From Dermabacter sp. (lineage in GTDB: Bacteria; Actinomycetota; Actinomycetes; Actinomycetales; Dermabacteraceae), in contig JAUNTX010000006.1 in the NCBI GenBank assembly GCA_030538475.1, positions 3,593 through 67,592 on the forward strand: DNA of 64,000 nt. Direction: 5' to 3'. Below the pieces are notes generated by a model, which saw only the letters and a list, made by a program, of their open reading frames with translations, was not told the origin of the DNA and searched no databases. Shown here in pieces: positions 55,043 to 64,000 of the stretch. How positions within the stretch are numbered: the stretch's first letter is position 1; the number at the start of each line of letters is the position of its first letter. A program made the position numbers and the translations under genes.

Positions 55043-55075
55043 CCGAGTGTTCGGCGGACGCTACCGAACACTCGG
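55043..55075. promoter_or_regulatory. Perfect 12-bp inverted repeat, probable TetR operator
   Basis: CCGAGTGTTCGG (55043-55054) and CCGAACACTCGG (55064-55075) are exact reverse complements with a 9-base spacer. The site lies upstream of the TetR start. The same stem could serve as the terminator of ung on the minus strand. Confidence 0.6.
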
Positions 55076-55121
55076 CAGGAGGCTCACACGGCGTCGAAGG
55101 GCCCCGCACCCGCCCATGCCC

Positions 55122-55805
55122 TCACGTGATCGCCCAGTCGATCGGCGCGGCACCCTGCTCCTGAAGAAGCGCATTGACCTGCGAAAACGGGCGCGAGCCG
55201 AAAAATCCGCGCCGAGCCGACAGCGGCGAGGGATGAGCGGACGCAATGTGGGGCACATCGCCCAGCATCGGTGCGAGGGATCGCGCATCCCGGCCCCACA
55301 GCACAGCCACGAGCGGGCCGCCGCGCTCCGCGAGGGCCCGGATCGCGCACGCCGTCACGTCCTCCCAGCCCCGGCCCCGGTGCGAGCCCGGCGCGCCCGG
55401 CGTCACGGTGAGCACTCGGTTCAGCAGCATGACCCCCTGATCGTGCCAGGCCGACAGGTCCCCGTGCGGCAAGAACGGCACGTCGCAATCCTCGTGTAGT
55501 TCGCGCGCGATGTTCTGCAGCGACCTCGGCAGGGGCCTGACGCTGCGCTCGACCGCGAAGCTCAGCCCGATGGGGTGGCCCGGCGTGGGATAGGGATCCT
55601 GGCCGACGATCAGCACCCGCACGTCCGCGAGCGGCGTCTGGAAAGCGCGCAGGATCTGGTCGCCGCGCGGCAAAAAACTGCGACCCGCGGCCAGTTCGTC
55701 ACGCAGAAACTGCCCGAGCGCGCGCAGCGTGGGCTCCACGGGAGCGAGGGCCTCGGCCCAATCGGGAGCCATGGCGTCGGCGAGCGGGGGCACGGATGAA
55801 GTCAT
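55122..55805 (-). CDS. ung: Uracil-DNA glycosylase
   Basis: This 227-residue family 1 enzyme starts base-excision repair by removing uracil from DNA. The catalytic water-activating loop G-Q-D-P-Y-P-T-P-G is near residue 70, and the DNA-minor-groove loop [14 protein letters not shown] is near residue 190. The ATG at 55805 is preferred over an in-frame start 18 bases upstream because TAGGCT lies seven bases before it. It diverges from the DUF3263 gene. Confidence 0.95.
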   Translation of the reverse strand: MTSSVPPLADAMAPDWAEALAPVEPTLRALGQFLRDELAAGRSFLPRGDQILRAFQTPLADVRVLIVGQDPYPTPGHPIGLSFAVERSVRPLPRSLQNIARELHEDCDVPFLPHGDLSAWHDQGVMLLNRVLTVTPGAPGSHRGRGWEDVTACAIRALAERGGPLVAVLWGRDARSLAPMLGDVPHIASAHPSPLSARRGFFGSRPFSQVNALLQEQGAAPIDWAIT

Positions 55806-55812
55806 GCGCCCC

Positions 55813-55818
55813 AGCCTA
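55813..55818 (-). promoter_or_regulatory. -10 box (TAGGCT) for ung
   Basis: TAGGCT on the minus strand lies seven bases before the ATG at 55805, without a ribosome binding site. Confidence 0.45.
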
Positions 55819-55851
55819 GCCACGCGACCGCGCTCGTTTGGGGTGCCCCCG

Positions 55852-55857
55852 TAGAAT
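55852..55857 (+). promoter_or_regulatory. -10 box (TAGAAT) for the DUF3263 gene
   Basis: TAGAAT is seven bases before the GTG at 55865 with no ribosome binding site, a good leaderless promoter. Confidence 0.55.
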
Positions 55858-55864
55858 TGCGGGT

Positions 55865-56083
55865 GTGAGTACCCGATCGCTGAGCGACACCGACCGTGCG
55901 ATCCTCGACCTCGAGGCCCGCACCTATCGCACCGTGGGCGCGAAAGAGCGCGATATTCGCCGCGAACTGGACCTCAGCCCCATGCGCTACCACGTGCTGC
56001 TCAGCCGCCTGATCGACCTGCCCGAGGCGCTTGCCTACGCGCCCGCCGTGGTGCGCCGCGCCCGCGAACGTACGGGCCGCTGA
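55865..56083 (+). CDS. DUF3263 family protein
   Basis: This 72-residue protein is the actinobacterial DUF3263 type: [12 protein letters not shown] at the N-terminus, the G-A-K-E-R-D-I-R helix, and the [11 protein letters not shown] segment ending in P-E-A-L. It probably forms a helix-turn-helix-like DNA-binding fold; the function is unknown. It precedes a LytR_C-domain protein gene, the usual context of DUF3263 in this phylum. The GTG start is supported by the -10 box seven bases upstream. Confidence 0.9.
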   Translation: MSTRSLSDTDRAILDLEARTYRTVGAKERDIRRELDLSPMRYHVLLSRLIDLPEALAYAPAVVRRARERTGR

Positions 56084-56139
56084 CGGTCGGTCGCGCGCCA
56101 ATGCGGGGGCTGCGCGCACCGTTGGGCTTTAATGGGGGC

Positions 56140-56721
56140 GTGGCTAGCGCAGACAACGAATACCCCTTCCCGCCCGATCAGTTCGATCAGGAGGCGGATG
56201 CCGTGGGCGCCCACGGTGCCCACCGGGTCGATGAACCGTTCTGGAAGCAGAACCGCACGGCGATCATCGTCATCGTCCTCGCGGTCCTCGCATGCGTGGC
56301 CGCGTTCTGGGTGACGAGCATGGTGGTGGGCCAGGATGGCACGCCCGCCCCCGCCACGCAGTCCGCCCCGCCCGCCTCCGATGCCGGAGGTGCCGCTCCC
56401 GAGCAGGCCGAAGGAGCCGACGGAACCGAAGAGGAAGCGGCGCCCGCCCAGCCCGATCTTTCCCGCCCGATCCTGGTCCTCAACGGCACCCGCACCAACG
56501 GGCTCGCGGGCCAGTGGAAGAGCACCCTCGAAGCGGCCGGGTGGCAGTCCGTGGATACCGACACGGGCCCGCGCTCCGAGACCGGCGGCGTGTACTACCG
56601 CACCGAAGAAGACCAGGCCACGGCGGCGGCGCTCGCCGAAGCGCTCGGCGTGGAGGCCGTGCAGTCCGATCAGTTCGAGTCGAGCATTACGGCGGTCGTC
56701 ACCGAGCGTCCCCAGCAGTAG
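56140..56721 (+). CDS. LytR C-terminal domain (LytR_C) membrane protein
   Basis: This protein of about 193 residues has a cytoplasmic N-terminus containing D-N-E-Y-P-F-P-P-D-Q-F-D, one transmembrane helix (about residues 40-62), a Pro/Ala/Glu linker, and an extracellular LytR_C domain (I-L-V-L-N-G-T-R-T-N-G-L-A-G, then A-G-W). It lacks the LCP catalytic domain and is probably an accessory cell-wall protein. The GTG at 56140 has TTTAAT six bases upstream; an ATG at 56101 is the alternative. It follows DUF3263 and precedes the potassium transport genes. Confidence 0.85.
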   Translation: MASADNEYPFPPDQFDQEADAVGAHGAHRVDEPFWKQNRTAIIVIVLAVLACVAAFWVTSMVVGQDGTPAPATQSAPPASDAGGAAPEQAEGADGTEEEAAPAQPDLSRPILVLNGTRTNGLAGQWKSTLEAAGWQSVDTDTGPRSETGGVYYRTEEDQATAAALAEALGVEAVQSDQFESSITAVVTERPQQ

Positions 56722-56755
56722 TCGCGCGCACGCGCCACCGCGTGCCGGCCAGGCG

Positions 56756-56761
56756 TAGGGT
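56756..56761 (+). promoter_or_regulatory. -10 box (TAGGGT) for ktrB
   Basis: TAGGGT is six bases before the GTG at 56768, without a ribosome binding site. Confidence 0.45.
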
Positions 56762-56767
56762 GAGCTC

Positions 56768-58123
56768 GTGCAGCGTTTCTCCCGGGCGTTTGATCGCCCC
56801 GCCGTCGTCATCACGGTGACCACCCTCGCGGTGCTCGCCGCGGGCACCGCCCTGCTGCTCGCCCCCTTCTCGTGGCGCGGCCGCGCCCCCTCCGTGATTG
56901 ACGCTCTGTTCACCACGGCGTCGGCCCTGTGCGTGACGGGCCTGACCACGGTGGATACCGAACACCAGTGGACCGCCGCCGGGCACGCCGTGATCCTCGT
57001 GCTCATGCAGATCGGCGGGCTCGGGGTCATGGTCATCATCTCGATGGTGGCGCTCGTGACCGCGCACCGCCTCGGGGTCCGCCAGCGCCTCGCGGCAAGC
57101 ACGCTCACGCCGTCCACCGCCCACCACGCCCCGCGACTGTCCGCGGTGATGCGCGGGGTCTTCCTCACCACGATCATCGTCGAGGGTGTGGTCACGGCGA
57201 TGCTCACGTGGCGCTTCGCCGATCACTACGACCTCTCCCTCGGGCGGGCCGCGTGGTTCGGCCTCTTCCACACCGTCTCCGCCTTCAACAACGCGGGCTT
57301 CGGCCTGCTGTCCGACAACCTCATCCCGTTTGGCCGCGACCCGTGGATCCTGCTGCCGATGGCGGGGGCGATCATCCTCGGCGGCATCGGCTTTCCCGTC
57401 ATCATCGAAGTGGTGCGCCACCTGCGCACGGGGCGCAGCCGCGGCGCCCACCTGTCGGTCCACTCCCGCATCATGCTCGCGGGCACGCCCGTGCTCCTGC
57501 TGCTCGGCACCCTGCTCACCCTCGCGAGCGAGTTCACGAACGCGAAGACCCTCGGGCCGATGCCGTGGGCAGACAAGATCGTCGCGGCCCTGTTCCACTC
57601 CACCACGTCCCGCACCGCGGGCTTCAACGCGATCGACCTCTCCGTCGCCCACAGCGAAACGTGGTTCATCACCGACATCCTCATGCTCATCGGCGCAGGT
57701 CCCGCGGGCACCGCCGGGGGACTCAAGGTCACCACGTTCGTGATCCTGCTGGCCGTGATCGTGAGCGAGGTGCGCGGCGAGCGGGACGTGCGGCTCTTTC
57801 ACCGCCGCATCCCCGACCCGGTGATCCGGCAGGTCGTGGCCCTCGTCGGCCTCTTCGCCCTGCTCATCATCGCCGCGACCCTCACGATCTCCGCCCTCGA
57901 GAGCGCGGGCGTCGAACGCGTGCTCTTCGAGACCATTTCCGCCCTCACCACCACGGGCCTCAGCACCGGGATCACGATGGACCTCTCCTGGCCCTCGAAA
58001 CTCGTGCTCATCGTCCTCATGCTCCTCGGCCGCGTCGGCCCCGTGACCCTCGGCGCCGCCTTCGCGCTGCGCGAGCGCCCGCTCCTGTTCACCCCACCGG
58101 CAGAAAGGCCGATCATTGGCTAA
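56768..58123 (+). CDS. ktrB: KtrB/TrkH-type potassium-translocating subunit
   Basis: This 451-residue channel-like subunit takes up potassium together with the RCK protein encoded next. It contains four repeated pore units with selectivity-filter segments, including C-V-T-G-L (about residue 58), F-N-N-A-G-F-G (about 176), S-R-T-A-G-F-N (about 283) and T-T-G-L-S (about 400). The length is that of KtrB rather than the longer TrkH. It overlaps the ktrA start by 8 bases. The GTG at 56768 is supported by the -10 box six bases upstream. Confidence 0.92.
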   Translation: MQRFSRAFDRPAVVITVTTLAVLAAGTALLLAPFSWRGRAPSVIDALFTTASALCVTGLTTVDTEHQWTAAGHAVILVLMQIGGLGVMVIISMVALVTAHRLGVRQRLAASTLTPSTAHHAPRLSAVMRGVFLTTIIVEGVVTAMLTWRFADHYDLSLGRAAWFGLFHTVSAFNNAGFGLLSDNLIPFGRDPWILLPMAGAIILGGIGFPVIIEVVRHLRTGRSRGAHLSVHSRIMLAGTPVLLLLGTLLTLASEFTNAKTLGPMPWADKIVAALFHSTTSRTAGFNAIDLSVAHSETWFITDILMLIGAGPAGTAGGLKVTTFVILLAVIVSEVRGERDVRLFHRRIPDPVIRQVVALVGLFALLIIAATLTISALESAGVERVLFETISALTTTGLSTGITMDLSWPSKLVLIVLMLLGRVGPVTLGAAFALRERPLLFTPPAERPIIG

Positions 58124-58901
58124 CTCGCTCTTTCGATCACCGCGCGACCAGCGGGCCACCGGCGAAAGCACGGACCCCGCAGGCCCCGCCGACGGTCTTC
58201 CCGGCATCCACCGCCCCGCCCCCGCGCCGCAGCTGCGCGCCGAGGCCCGGGTCCGCTCCGTGCTCGTGCTCGGACTCGGCCGCTTCGGGTCCGCCCTCGC
58301 GCGCGAACTGGCCGCCATGCGCATCGATGTCGTAGGCGTCGATGCGAGCATGGAGCGGGTGGACGAACTCGCGAGCGACCTCACGCGCGTGGTCCAGGGC
58401 GACATCACGCAGCCCGGGCTGCTCGAACAGCTGGGCATGAACGACGTGGACCGCGTGGTGGTCGCGCTCTCCAACCCGCTCGAAGCCAGCATCATCGCCA
58501 CCACCACGCTGCTGCAGGCGGGCGTCGAGCACGTGTGGGCGAAAGCCTCGAGCGCGCAGCACGAACAGATCCTCCGCCAGCTCGGCACCCACCGCATCGT
58601 GAGCCCCAACCGCGACACGGGCGTGCGCAGCGCCCACCAGATCGTGAGCTATGCCGACGACTGGATGGCGGTGGGTGCCGGATACGCGGTCCTCAAGATG
58701 CCCGCCCCCGATGTTCTCGTGGGCCGCAACCTTGCCGAAGCGCGGATTCACGAACGGGACGGCATGAGCGTCATCGCCCGGTATCGCCGCGGCGCCGCGG
58801 CGTGGGACAAGGTCACGCACACCACCGTGTTCGAGGCGGGCGATCACGTGCTGCTCGCGGGCCGCGCGGCGCTCCTCGAAGAGTTCGCCCGGCGCGGCTG
58901 A
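58116..58901 (+). CDS. ktrA: KtrA/TrkA-type RCK regulatory subunit of potassium uptake
   Basis: This 261-residue cytoplasmic gating protein has an N-terminal extension of about 47 residues and then the RCK_N Rossmann fold: V-L-V-L-G-L-G-R-F-G-S-A-L-A-R, binding ATP/ADP or NAD(H), with the acidic end V-V-G-V-D-A-S. An RCK_C (TrkA_C) domain is at about residues 180-260. The start is TTG with AAAGG seven bases upstream, overlapping ktrB by 8 bases. It forms a ring beneath the KtrB dimer. Confidence 0.92.
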   Translation: MANSLFRSPRDQRATGESTDPAGPADGLPGIHRPAPAPQLRAEARVRSVLVLGLGRFGSALARELAAMRIDVVGVDASMERVDELASDLTRVVQGDITQPGLLEQLGMNDVDRVVVALSNPLEASIIATTTLLQAGVEHVWAKASSAQHEQILRQLGTHRIVSPNRDTGVRSAHQIVSYADDWMAVGAGYAVLKMPAPDVLVGRNLAEARIHERDGMSVIARYRRGAAAWDKVTHTTVFEAGDHVLLAGRAALLEEFARRG

Positions 58902-58974
58902 GCCCCGCGAACACCCCGCCTCGCGGGCCCGGATTTCGCCCGTGGCTGAGCGGCGAGAGAACTCCCAGCAATCA

Positions 58975-59001
58975 TTAGCACTCTCGGGCATCGAGTGCTT
59001 A
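58975..59001 (+). promoter_or_regulatory. CIRCE element 1 (HrcA operator)
   Basis: TTAGCACTC (58975-58983), nine bases, then GAGTGCTTA (58993-59001), against the CIRCE consensus TTAGCACTC-N9-GAGTGCTAA with one mismatch. It lies about 190-215 bases upstream of groEL and should bind the HrcA repressor. Confidence 0.93.
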
Positions 59002-59005
59002 TGAT
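59000..59005 (+). promoter_or_regulatory. Probable groEL -10 box (TATGAT)
   Basis: TATGAT overlaps the right end of CIRCE 1 and lies just before CIRCE 2, so both operators flank it. TTAGCA (58975-58980) is a weak -35, 19 bases upstream. Confidence 0.5.
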
Positions 59006-59008
59006 GGG

Positions 59009-59035
59009 TAAGCACTCGCCGGGGGTGAGTGCCAA
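59009..59035 (+). promoter_or_regulatory. CIRCE element 2 (HrcA operator)
   Basis: TAAGCACTC (59009-59017), nine bases, then GAGTGCCAA (59027-59035): 16 of 18 arm positions match the CIRCE consensus. Its centre is 34 bases from that of CIRCE 1. Confidence 0.85.
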
Positions 59036-59182
59036 CGCGGCCCGGCACTCGTCGGCCCCGCGAAGGCGCCCCCGGAGACCTCCAGCAAGGTGAGAGTCCA
59101 TCCGCGCCGTGACGTGAACGGCCGGGGAAGGCTCGTCCGTCGCGGGCACCGCGCTGGAACAACCGCAACACTTGGGAGTTAA

Positions 59183-60823
<1,641 letters not shown>

Positions 60824-60861
60824 TGCGCCCCGCGCGCACGCCTCAGCCCCGCTGAACACCC

Positions 60862-60900
60862 GACAGAGCCCGGATCGTCACCGACGGTCCGGGCTCTGTC
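60862..60900. terminator. Terminator after groEL
   Basis: GACAGAGCCCGGA (60862-60874) pairs perfectly with TCCGGGCTCTGTC (60888-60900) around a 13-base loop, 38 bases after the groEL stop. It has no U-run and lies between convergent groEL and the EcfT gene, so it may serve both. Confidence 0.65.
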
Positions 60901-60936
60901 ATGCGTGCCGCGCTCCACGTGGGCGGGACCGCGGGC

Positions 60937-61770
60937 TCAGGCGAAGGGGTTCCAGAACCGCGCGCCGTCGATCACGACGAGCGCGATGGGGGTGGCGAGC
61001 ACCGCGACCGAAAGGGCGATGAGCGCCCAGTCCCACGGGCCGAGCGGGCGCTTCCCGTACCAGGTGCGGCGCTTCCCGCGGCCAAAACCGCGCAGTTCCA
61101 TCGCGCTCGAGACCTCCTCGATCCGGTCGAACGCCCCGAGCAGAAGCGGCACGATCACCCGCACCACGTTGCGGGCCCGCTCCGCGAGCCCCACGGCTGC
61201 CGACGAGTCGCGCCCGCGGGCCTGCTGCGCCTTCGAGATCGTCACGAAGTCGCGCTGCACATCGGGAATGTAGCGCAGGGCGATGGAGACCGCGTACGCC
61301 ACCCGGTAGGGCACCCCGATGCGGTTCAGGCTCGAGGCGAACTCGGGCGGCCGGGTGGTGGCGATGAACAGCAGCACGGGCGGCAGCACCGCGAAGTACT
61401 TGAGCGTGATGATCCCCTGGTAGAACAGCTGCTCGGCGGTGAGGTCCCAGCGCCCGGGGCCATCGAGGAGCACGGTGCGACTGCCGTACAGCTCGGTGCC
61501 GTATCCGGGGGCGAAGAGAAAGATGAAGACATTGTTGAGCACCATGAGCGCGCCGATGATGACGAGCACAACAGCGAGGTCCCGCAGCCGCACGCGGCTG
61601 ATGATCCACAGCGCCACGTTGAGCACGAGCATCGGCACGAGGTAGCGGGGATCGAACCCCACAATCGCGCCGCTCACGCACGCGATGACGAAGATGAGCT
61701 TCGAGGTGCCGCCCAGGCGGTGCAGGGGGCTCTGGCGATCCACGTAGCCGAGCACGGAGTTAGCGGCCAC
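60937..61770 (-). CDS. ecfT: Energy-coupling factor transmembrane protein EcfT (CbiQ family)
   Basis: This 277-residue transmembrane subunit connects the ATPases to the substrate-specific S component. It has about six helices. The coupling-helix signature region carries A-R-G motifs: A-Q-Q-A-R-G-R (about residue 184) and M-E-L-R-G-F-G-R (about 230), which contact the ATPases. The GTG at 61770 has GGGAGG upstream and overlaps the end of the ATPase gene by 11 bases, so the genes are coupled. Confidence 0.92.
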   Translation of the reverse strand: MAANSVLGYVDRQSPLHRLGGTSKLIFVIACVSGAIVGFDPRYLVPMLVLNVALWIISRVRLRDLAVVLVIIGALMVLNNVFIFLFAPGYGTELYGSRTVLLDGPGRWDLTAEQLFYQGIITLKYFAVLPPVLLFIATTRPPEFASSLNRIGVPYRVAYAVSIALRYIPDVQRDFVTISKAQQARGRDSSAAVGLAERARNVVRVIVPLLLGAFDRIEEVSSAMELRGFGRGKRRTWYGKRPLGPWDWALIALSVAVLATPIALVVIDGARFWNPFA

Positions 61771-63631
61771 CTCTCGCCTCCCTCGCCTCGCGGTCCACCG
61801 CGATGATCGTCTCCACGAACTCGGTGCGGCCAAACACGTCGCCGCCCCCGCCCGTCCGAGCCGCAGAGGCGGGTAGCCCGAGGCGTTCGGCGAGCGCATC
61901 GAGGCTCGTGCGCACGAGGTTCGCCCGCTCGCACACGGCGTCGTCGGCCAGGATCCGCGCCGGGGCATCGTCCGCGATGATCTGCCCACCGGAGAGCACG
62001 ACCGCGCGCGGGGCGTATTCGAGCGCGAGGTGCATGTCGTGCGTGATGAGCAGGACCGTGGTGCCCGCCCGGTTGAGCGAGCGCACCACCTCCATGAACT
62101 CGGTGTAGTGGCGGAAGTCCTGCCCGGCCGTGGGTTCGTCCAGGATGAGGATGCCGGGGCGCAGTGCGAGGGCCGCGGCGATGCACACGCGCTTCTTTTG
62201 GCCGTGGCTGAGCGCGCTGATGGGCCACGTGCGATACGGCAGCAGGCCGCACACCCGCAGGGCGTGCTCGACGCGGGCGGCCACCTCGTCGGCGCCAAGC
62301 CCGTGGGCCTCGGGACCGAGCGCCACCTCGTCGCTCACGAGCGGGGAGGAAATCATGTGCCCGGGCTCTTGCAGCACGAACCCCACGTCCATGCCGATCT
62401 GGGCGAGGCTCATCGGCGCCGTCGGCTGGCCCAGCACCCGCACCTCGCCCTCGGTGGGGCGGTCGAATCCGGCGATGACGCGGGCGAGCGTGGATTTTCC
62501 GGCGCCGTTGTTGCCCACGATGGCGAGCATCTCCCCGCGCTTGATCGTGAGGTTGGCCCCGCGCAGCGCGTGCGTGCCCGAGCGGTCCTTCCCGCCGTGG
62601 CGCACGTGGACTCCGCGTAGTTCGATGGCCGGATCGCCCTCTGCGCTCGGCGACGGGACGGCGGGGGAGGGGGCTTCGCCCGATGGGCTGCCCGCCATCT
62701 GATCGAGGGCTCGACCCTCGCGCGCCACCTTGCCGCGCCACGTCTCTTCCGCCCACCGCCGCACGTGCCGCGCCTTCTCGGGGTCAAGGCGCAGCGTGGA
62801 TAGCCGTGCCGGATGATCCGCCGCCGCGGGTTCGAGACCGGCGTAGGCGAGGGCGCTCAGGTGCAGGGGCCGGCGAATCCCGTGCTCGGCCAGTAGGGGC
62901 GAGGCCACGAGCTCATCGGGGGTCGTATTCGCCACGAGCCGCCCGCCCGCCATGAGCAGAATCCGATCCACGTCGCGGTGCAGCACATCCTCGAGGCGAT
63001 GCTCAACGATGATGACGGTGGCGCCCGCCTCGCGGTTCAGATCGTCGGCCAGCTCGATCATCGCGCGGCCCGTGAACGGGTCGAGGCTCGCGAGCGGCTC
63101 GTCGAACAGGAGAATCGGCACGTCATCCACGAGCACGCCCGCCACCGCGACGCGCTGCTTCTGCCCACCGCTCAGATCGTGGGGCGAGGCGGACAGGAGC
63201 GTGCCGAGGCCCACGCGCTCCGCGACGCGCTGCACGAGCGGCGGCATGTTCCCCGTCGGCACCTCCTGGTTTTCGAGCGAGAACGCGATGTCTTCGGCCA
63301 CGGTGAGCGCCACAAACTGCGCGCTCGAATCCTGCAGCACCGTGCCGAGCGTGGCCGAGGTCCGCACGAGCGGGGAGGTCACCGGATCGATCCCACCCAC
63401 GCGCACGCTGCCGCCCACCGCCGCCTCGAAACGGTGCGGGATCAGCCCGTTCATCACGTGCACGAGCGTGGACTTGCCCGAACCGCTGGCCCCCACAATC
63501 GCCACCTTTTCGCCCCAGCCCACCGTGAAGCTCACGCCGGTGACCGACGGGGACTTCTGGGTGCGGTAGTGCACGCTCACGTCGTCGAAGACGACGGCGT
63601 GGGCGGGGCGTTCGGGAACGGGTGAAGCCAT
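61760..63631 (-). CDS. ecfA: ECF transporter double ATPase (fused EcfA1-EcfA2)
   Basis: This 623-residue protein has two ATPase domains in one chain. Domain 1 (about 10-245) has Walker A GASGSGKST, signature LSGGQKQR and Walker B ILLFDEPLASLD. Domain 2 (about 340-570) has Walker A GNNGAGKST, signature-like LSHGQKKR, Walker B ILILDEPTAGQD and switch His T-H-D-M. A Pro/Ser-rich linker (about 305-335) joins them. It is the YkoD-like form of the ECF ATPase pair and drives uptake with EcfT. The substrate is set by the S component upstream. Confidence 0.94.
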   Translation of the reverse strand: MASPVPERPAHAVVFDDVSVHYRTQKSPSVTGVSFTVGWGEKVAIVGASGSGKSTLVHVMNGLIPHRFEAAVGGSVRVGGIDPVTSPLVRTSATLGTVLQDSSAQFVALTVAEDIAFSLENQEVPTGNMPPLVQRVAERVGLGTLLSASPHDLSGGQKQRVAVAGVLVDDVPILLFDEPLASLDPFTGRAMIELADDLNREAGATVIIVEHRLEDVLHRDVDRILLMAGGRLVANTTPDELVASPLLAEHGIRRPLHLSALAYAGLEPAAADHPARLSTLRLDPEKARHVRRWAEETWRGKVAREGRALDQMAGSPSGEAPSPAVPSPSAEGDPAIELRGVHVRHGGKDRSGTHALRGANLTIKRGEMLAIVGNNGAGKSTLARVIAGFDRPTEGEVRVLGQPTAPMSLAQIGMDVGFVLQEPGHMISSPLVSDEVALGPEAHGLGADEVAARVEHALRVCGLLPYRTWPISALSHGQKKRVCIAAALALRPGILILDEPTAGQDFRHYTEFMEVVRSLNRAGTTVLLITHDMHLALEYAPRAVVLSGGQIIADDAPARILADDAVCERANLVRTSLDALAERLGLPASAARTGGGGDVFGRTEFVETIIAVDREAREARGGR

Positions 63632-63643
63632 GAATGGTGGGGG

Positions 63644-64000
63644 TCAGGCGCCAGCTTCGAGCGAGCCGGTGCGCGTGCGGGTCTTCGCGTACAGGGCGAG
63701 GATGAGGGTGCCGAAGACGCACGTGAGGATCGAGTTGGACACGAACGCGACGAGGCCCTGCACGATCACCTTGTTGAACGGTTCGCCCATGAACGTCACG
63801 TCCAGAATCCACGCGAGCAGGCCCCACGCGACGAAGTGAGCCACGATCACGGCGACGTTGAAGCGGATGGCGGTTGCCCGCGGGAACTCGCCCTCCTGGA
63901 CGCGGTTGCCGAGCATCCACCAGCCCACCAAGAGCCCAAACACCGCCGTCGGGATCTCCCACGACAGCCACACCATGTTGCCGGCGGCGTCGGCGAGGAT
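63644..64000 (-). CDS. UPF0397-type ECF S component (5' end outside window)
   Basis: This is the C-terminal about 118 residues of an integral membrane S component; the frame is open to the window end. It shows the UPF0397 pattern: S-W-E-I-P-T-A-V-F-G-L near the middle, then the F-N-K-V-I-V-Q-G-L-V-A-F-V-S-N-S stretch, and the end K-T-R-T-R-T-G-S-L. It captures the substrate for the ECF importer encoded downstream. The N-terminal substrate site is missing here, so the ligand cannot be guessed. Confidence 0.85.
   Translation of the reverse strand: MLADAAGNMVWLSWEIPTAVFGLLVGWWMLGNRVQEGEFPRATAIRFNVAVIVAHFVAWGLLAWILDVTFMGEPFNKVIVQGLVAFVSNSILTCVFGTLILALYAKTRTRTGSLEAGA

Overview
The window is a typical stretch of a high-GC actinobacterial (Actinomycetota) chromosome. 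The evidence is G/C-rich third positions on nearly every gene, DUF3263 beside a LytR_C protein, DUF6318, FprA-type ferredoxin reductase, GroEL with a Gly-Met tail, a CIRCE operator, and many short-leader or leaderless promoters (TANNNT 6-7 nt before the start codon). A secreted sialidase and an alpha-galactosidase suggest a host-associated, glycan-foraging lifestyle. The genus cannot be fixed from sequence alone. No rRNA, CRISPR array, intact IS element or prophage is seen; there is one tRNA (Thr, UGU).

Layout. 1-2.3 kb: the 3' end of sbcC, a VbhA-type antitoxin followed by a wrecked Fic toxin, a 20-nt tandem repeat, and a DUF456 membrane protein. 2.4-9.3 kb: a heterodimeric ABC exporter, a small ABC ATPase with a large membrane partner, and a methyltransferase. 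9.3-12.6 kb: a lower-GC, translationally coupled ABC module (two membrane proteins plus ATPase) preceded by a 36-codon ORF. 13.4-17.1 kb: a second heterodimeric ABC exporter. 17.2-19.9 kb: a polar amino-acid ABC importer with a promoter framed by an inverted repeat. 19.9-23.1 kb: a DUF2183 (App1)-GNAT fusion, a second GNAT, and a low-molecular-weight tyrosine phosphatase. 23.1-29.2 kb: a Pro-rich surface protein, phosphoglucomutase, an unknown membrane protein, and a PiT phosphate transporter with its PhoU-like DUF47 partner.

29.4-37.7 kb: two uncharacterised proteins (one DUF4126), an M3 oligopeptidase, sialidase and GH36 alpha-galactosidase. 37.8-43.7 kb: alanine-type aminotransferase, FprA, AIM24, and a D-2-hydroxyacid dehydrogenase with an orphan PTS IIC-like membrane protein. 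43.9-46.6 kb: copper export (copZ-copA) under a CsoR-like operator set inside the promoter spacer. 46.7-52.8 kb: a Ser/Thr kinase with an 11-residue TEVL repeat and a membrane C-terminus, then an extracytoplasmic thiol-redox set (two DsbA-like proteins, CcdA, a lipoprotein) with tRNA-Thr inside it. 52.9-58.9 kb: DEAD-box helicase, TetR regulator, uracil-DNA glycosylase, DUF3263, LytR_C protein, and KtrB/KtrA potassium uptake. 59-60.8 kb: groEL behind two tandem CIRCE elements. 60.9-64 kb: an ECF vitamin-type importer (T, fused double ATPase, UPF0397 S component) cut by the window end.

Transport dominates the window. Many genes are joined by 1-4 nt overlaps, which marks the transcription units clearly. 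The points most worth a second look are the decayed Fic/VbhA locus, the low-GC ABC module with its peptide-sized ORF, the App1-GNAT fusion, the kinase TEVL repeat, and the unusually consistent leaderless-promoter pattern.
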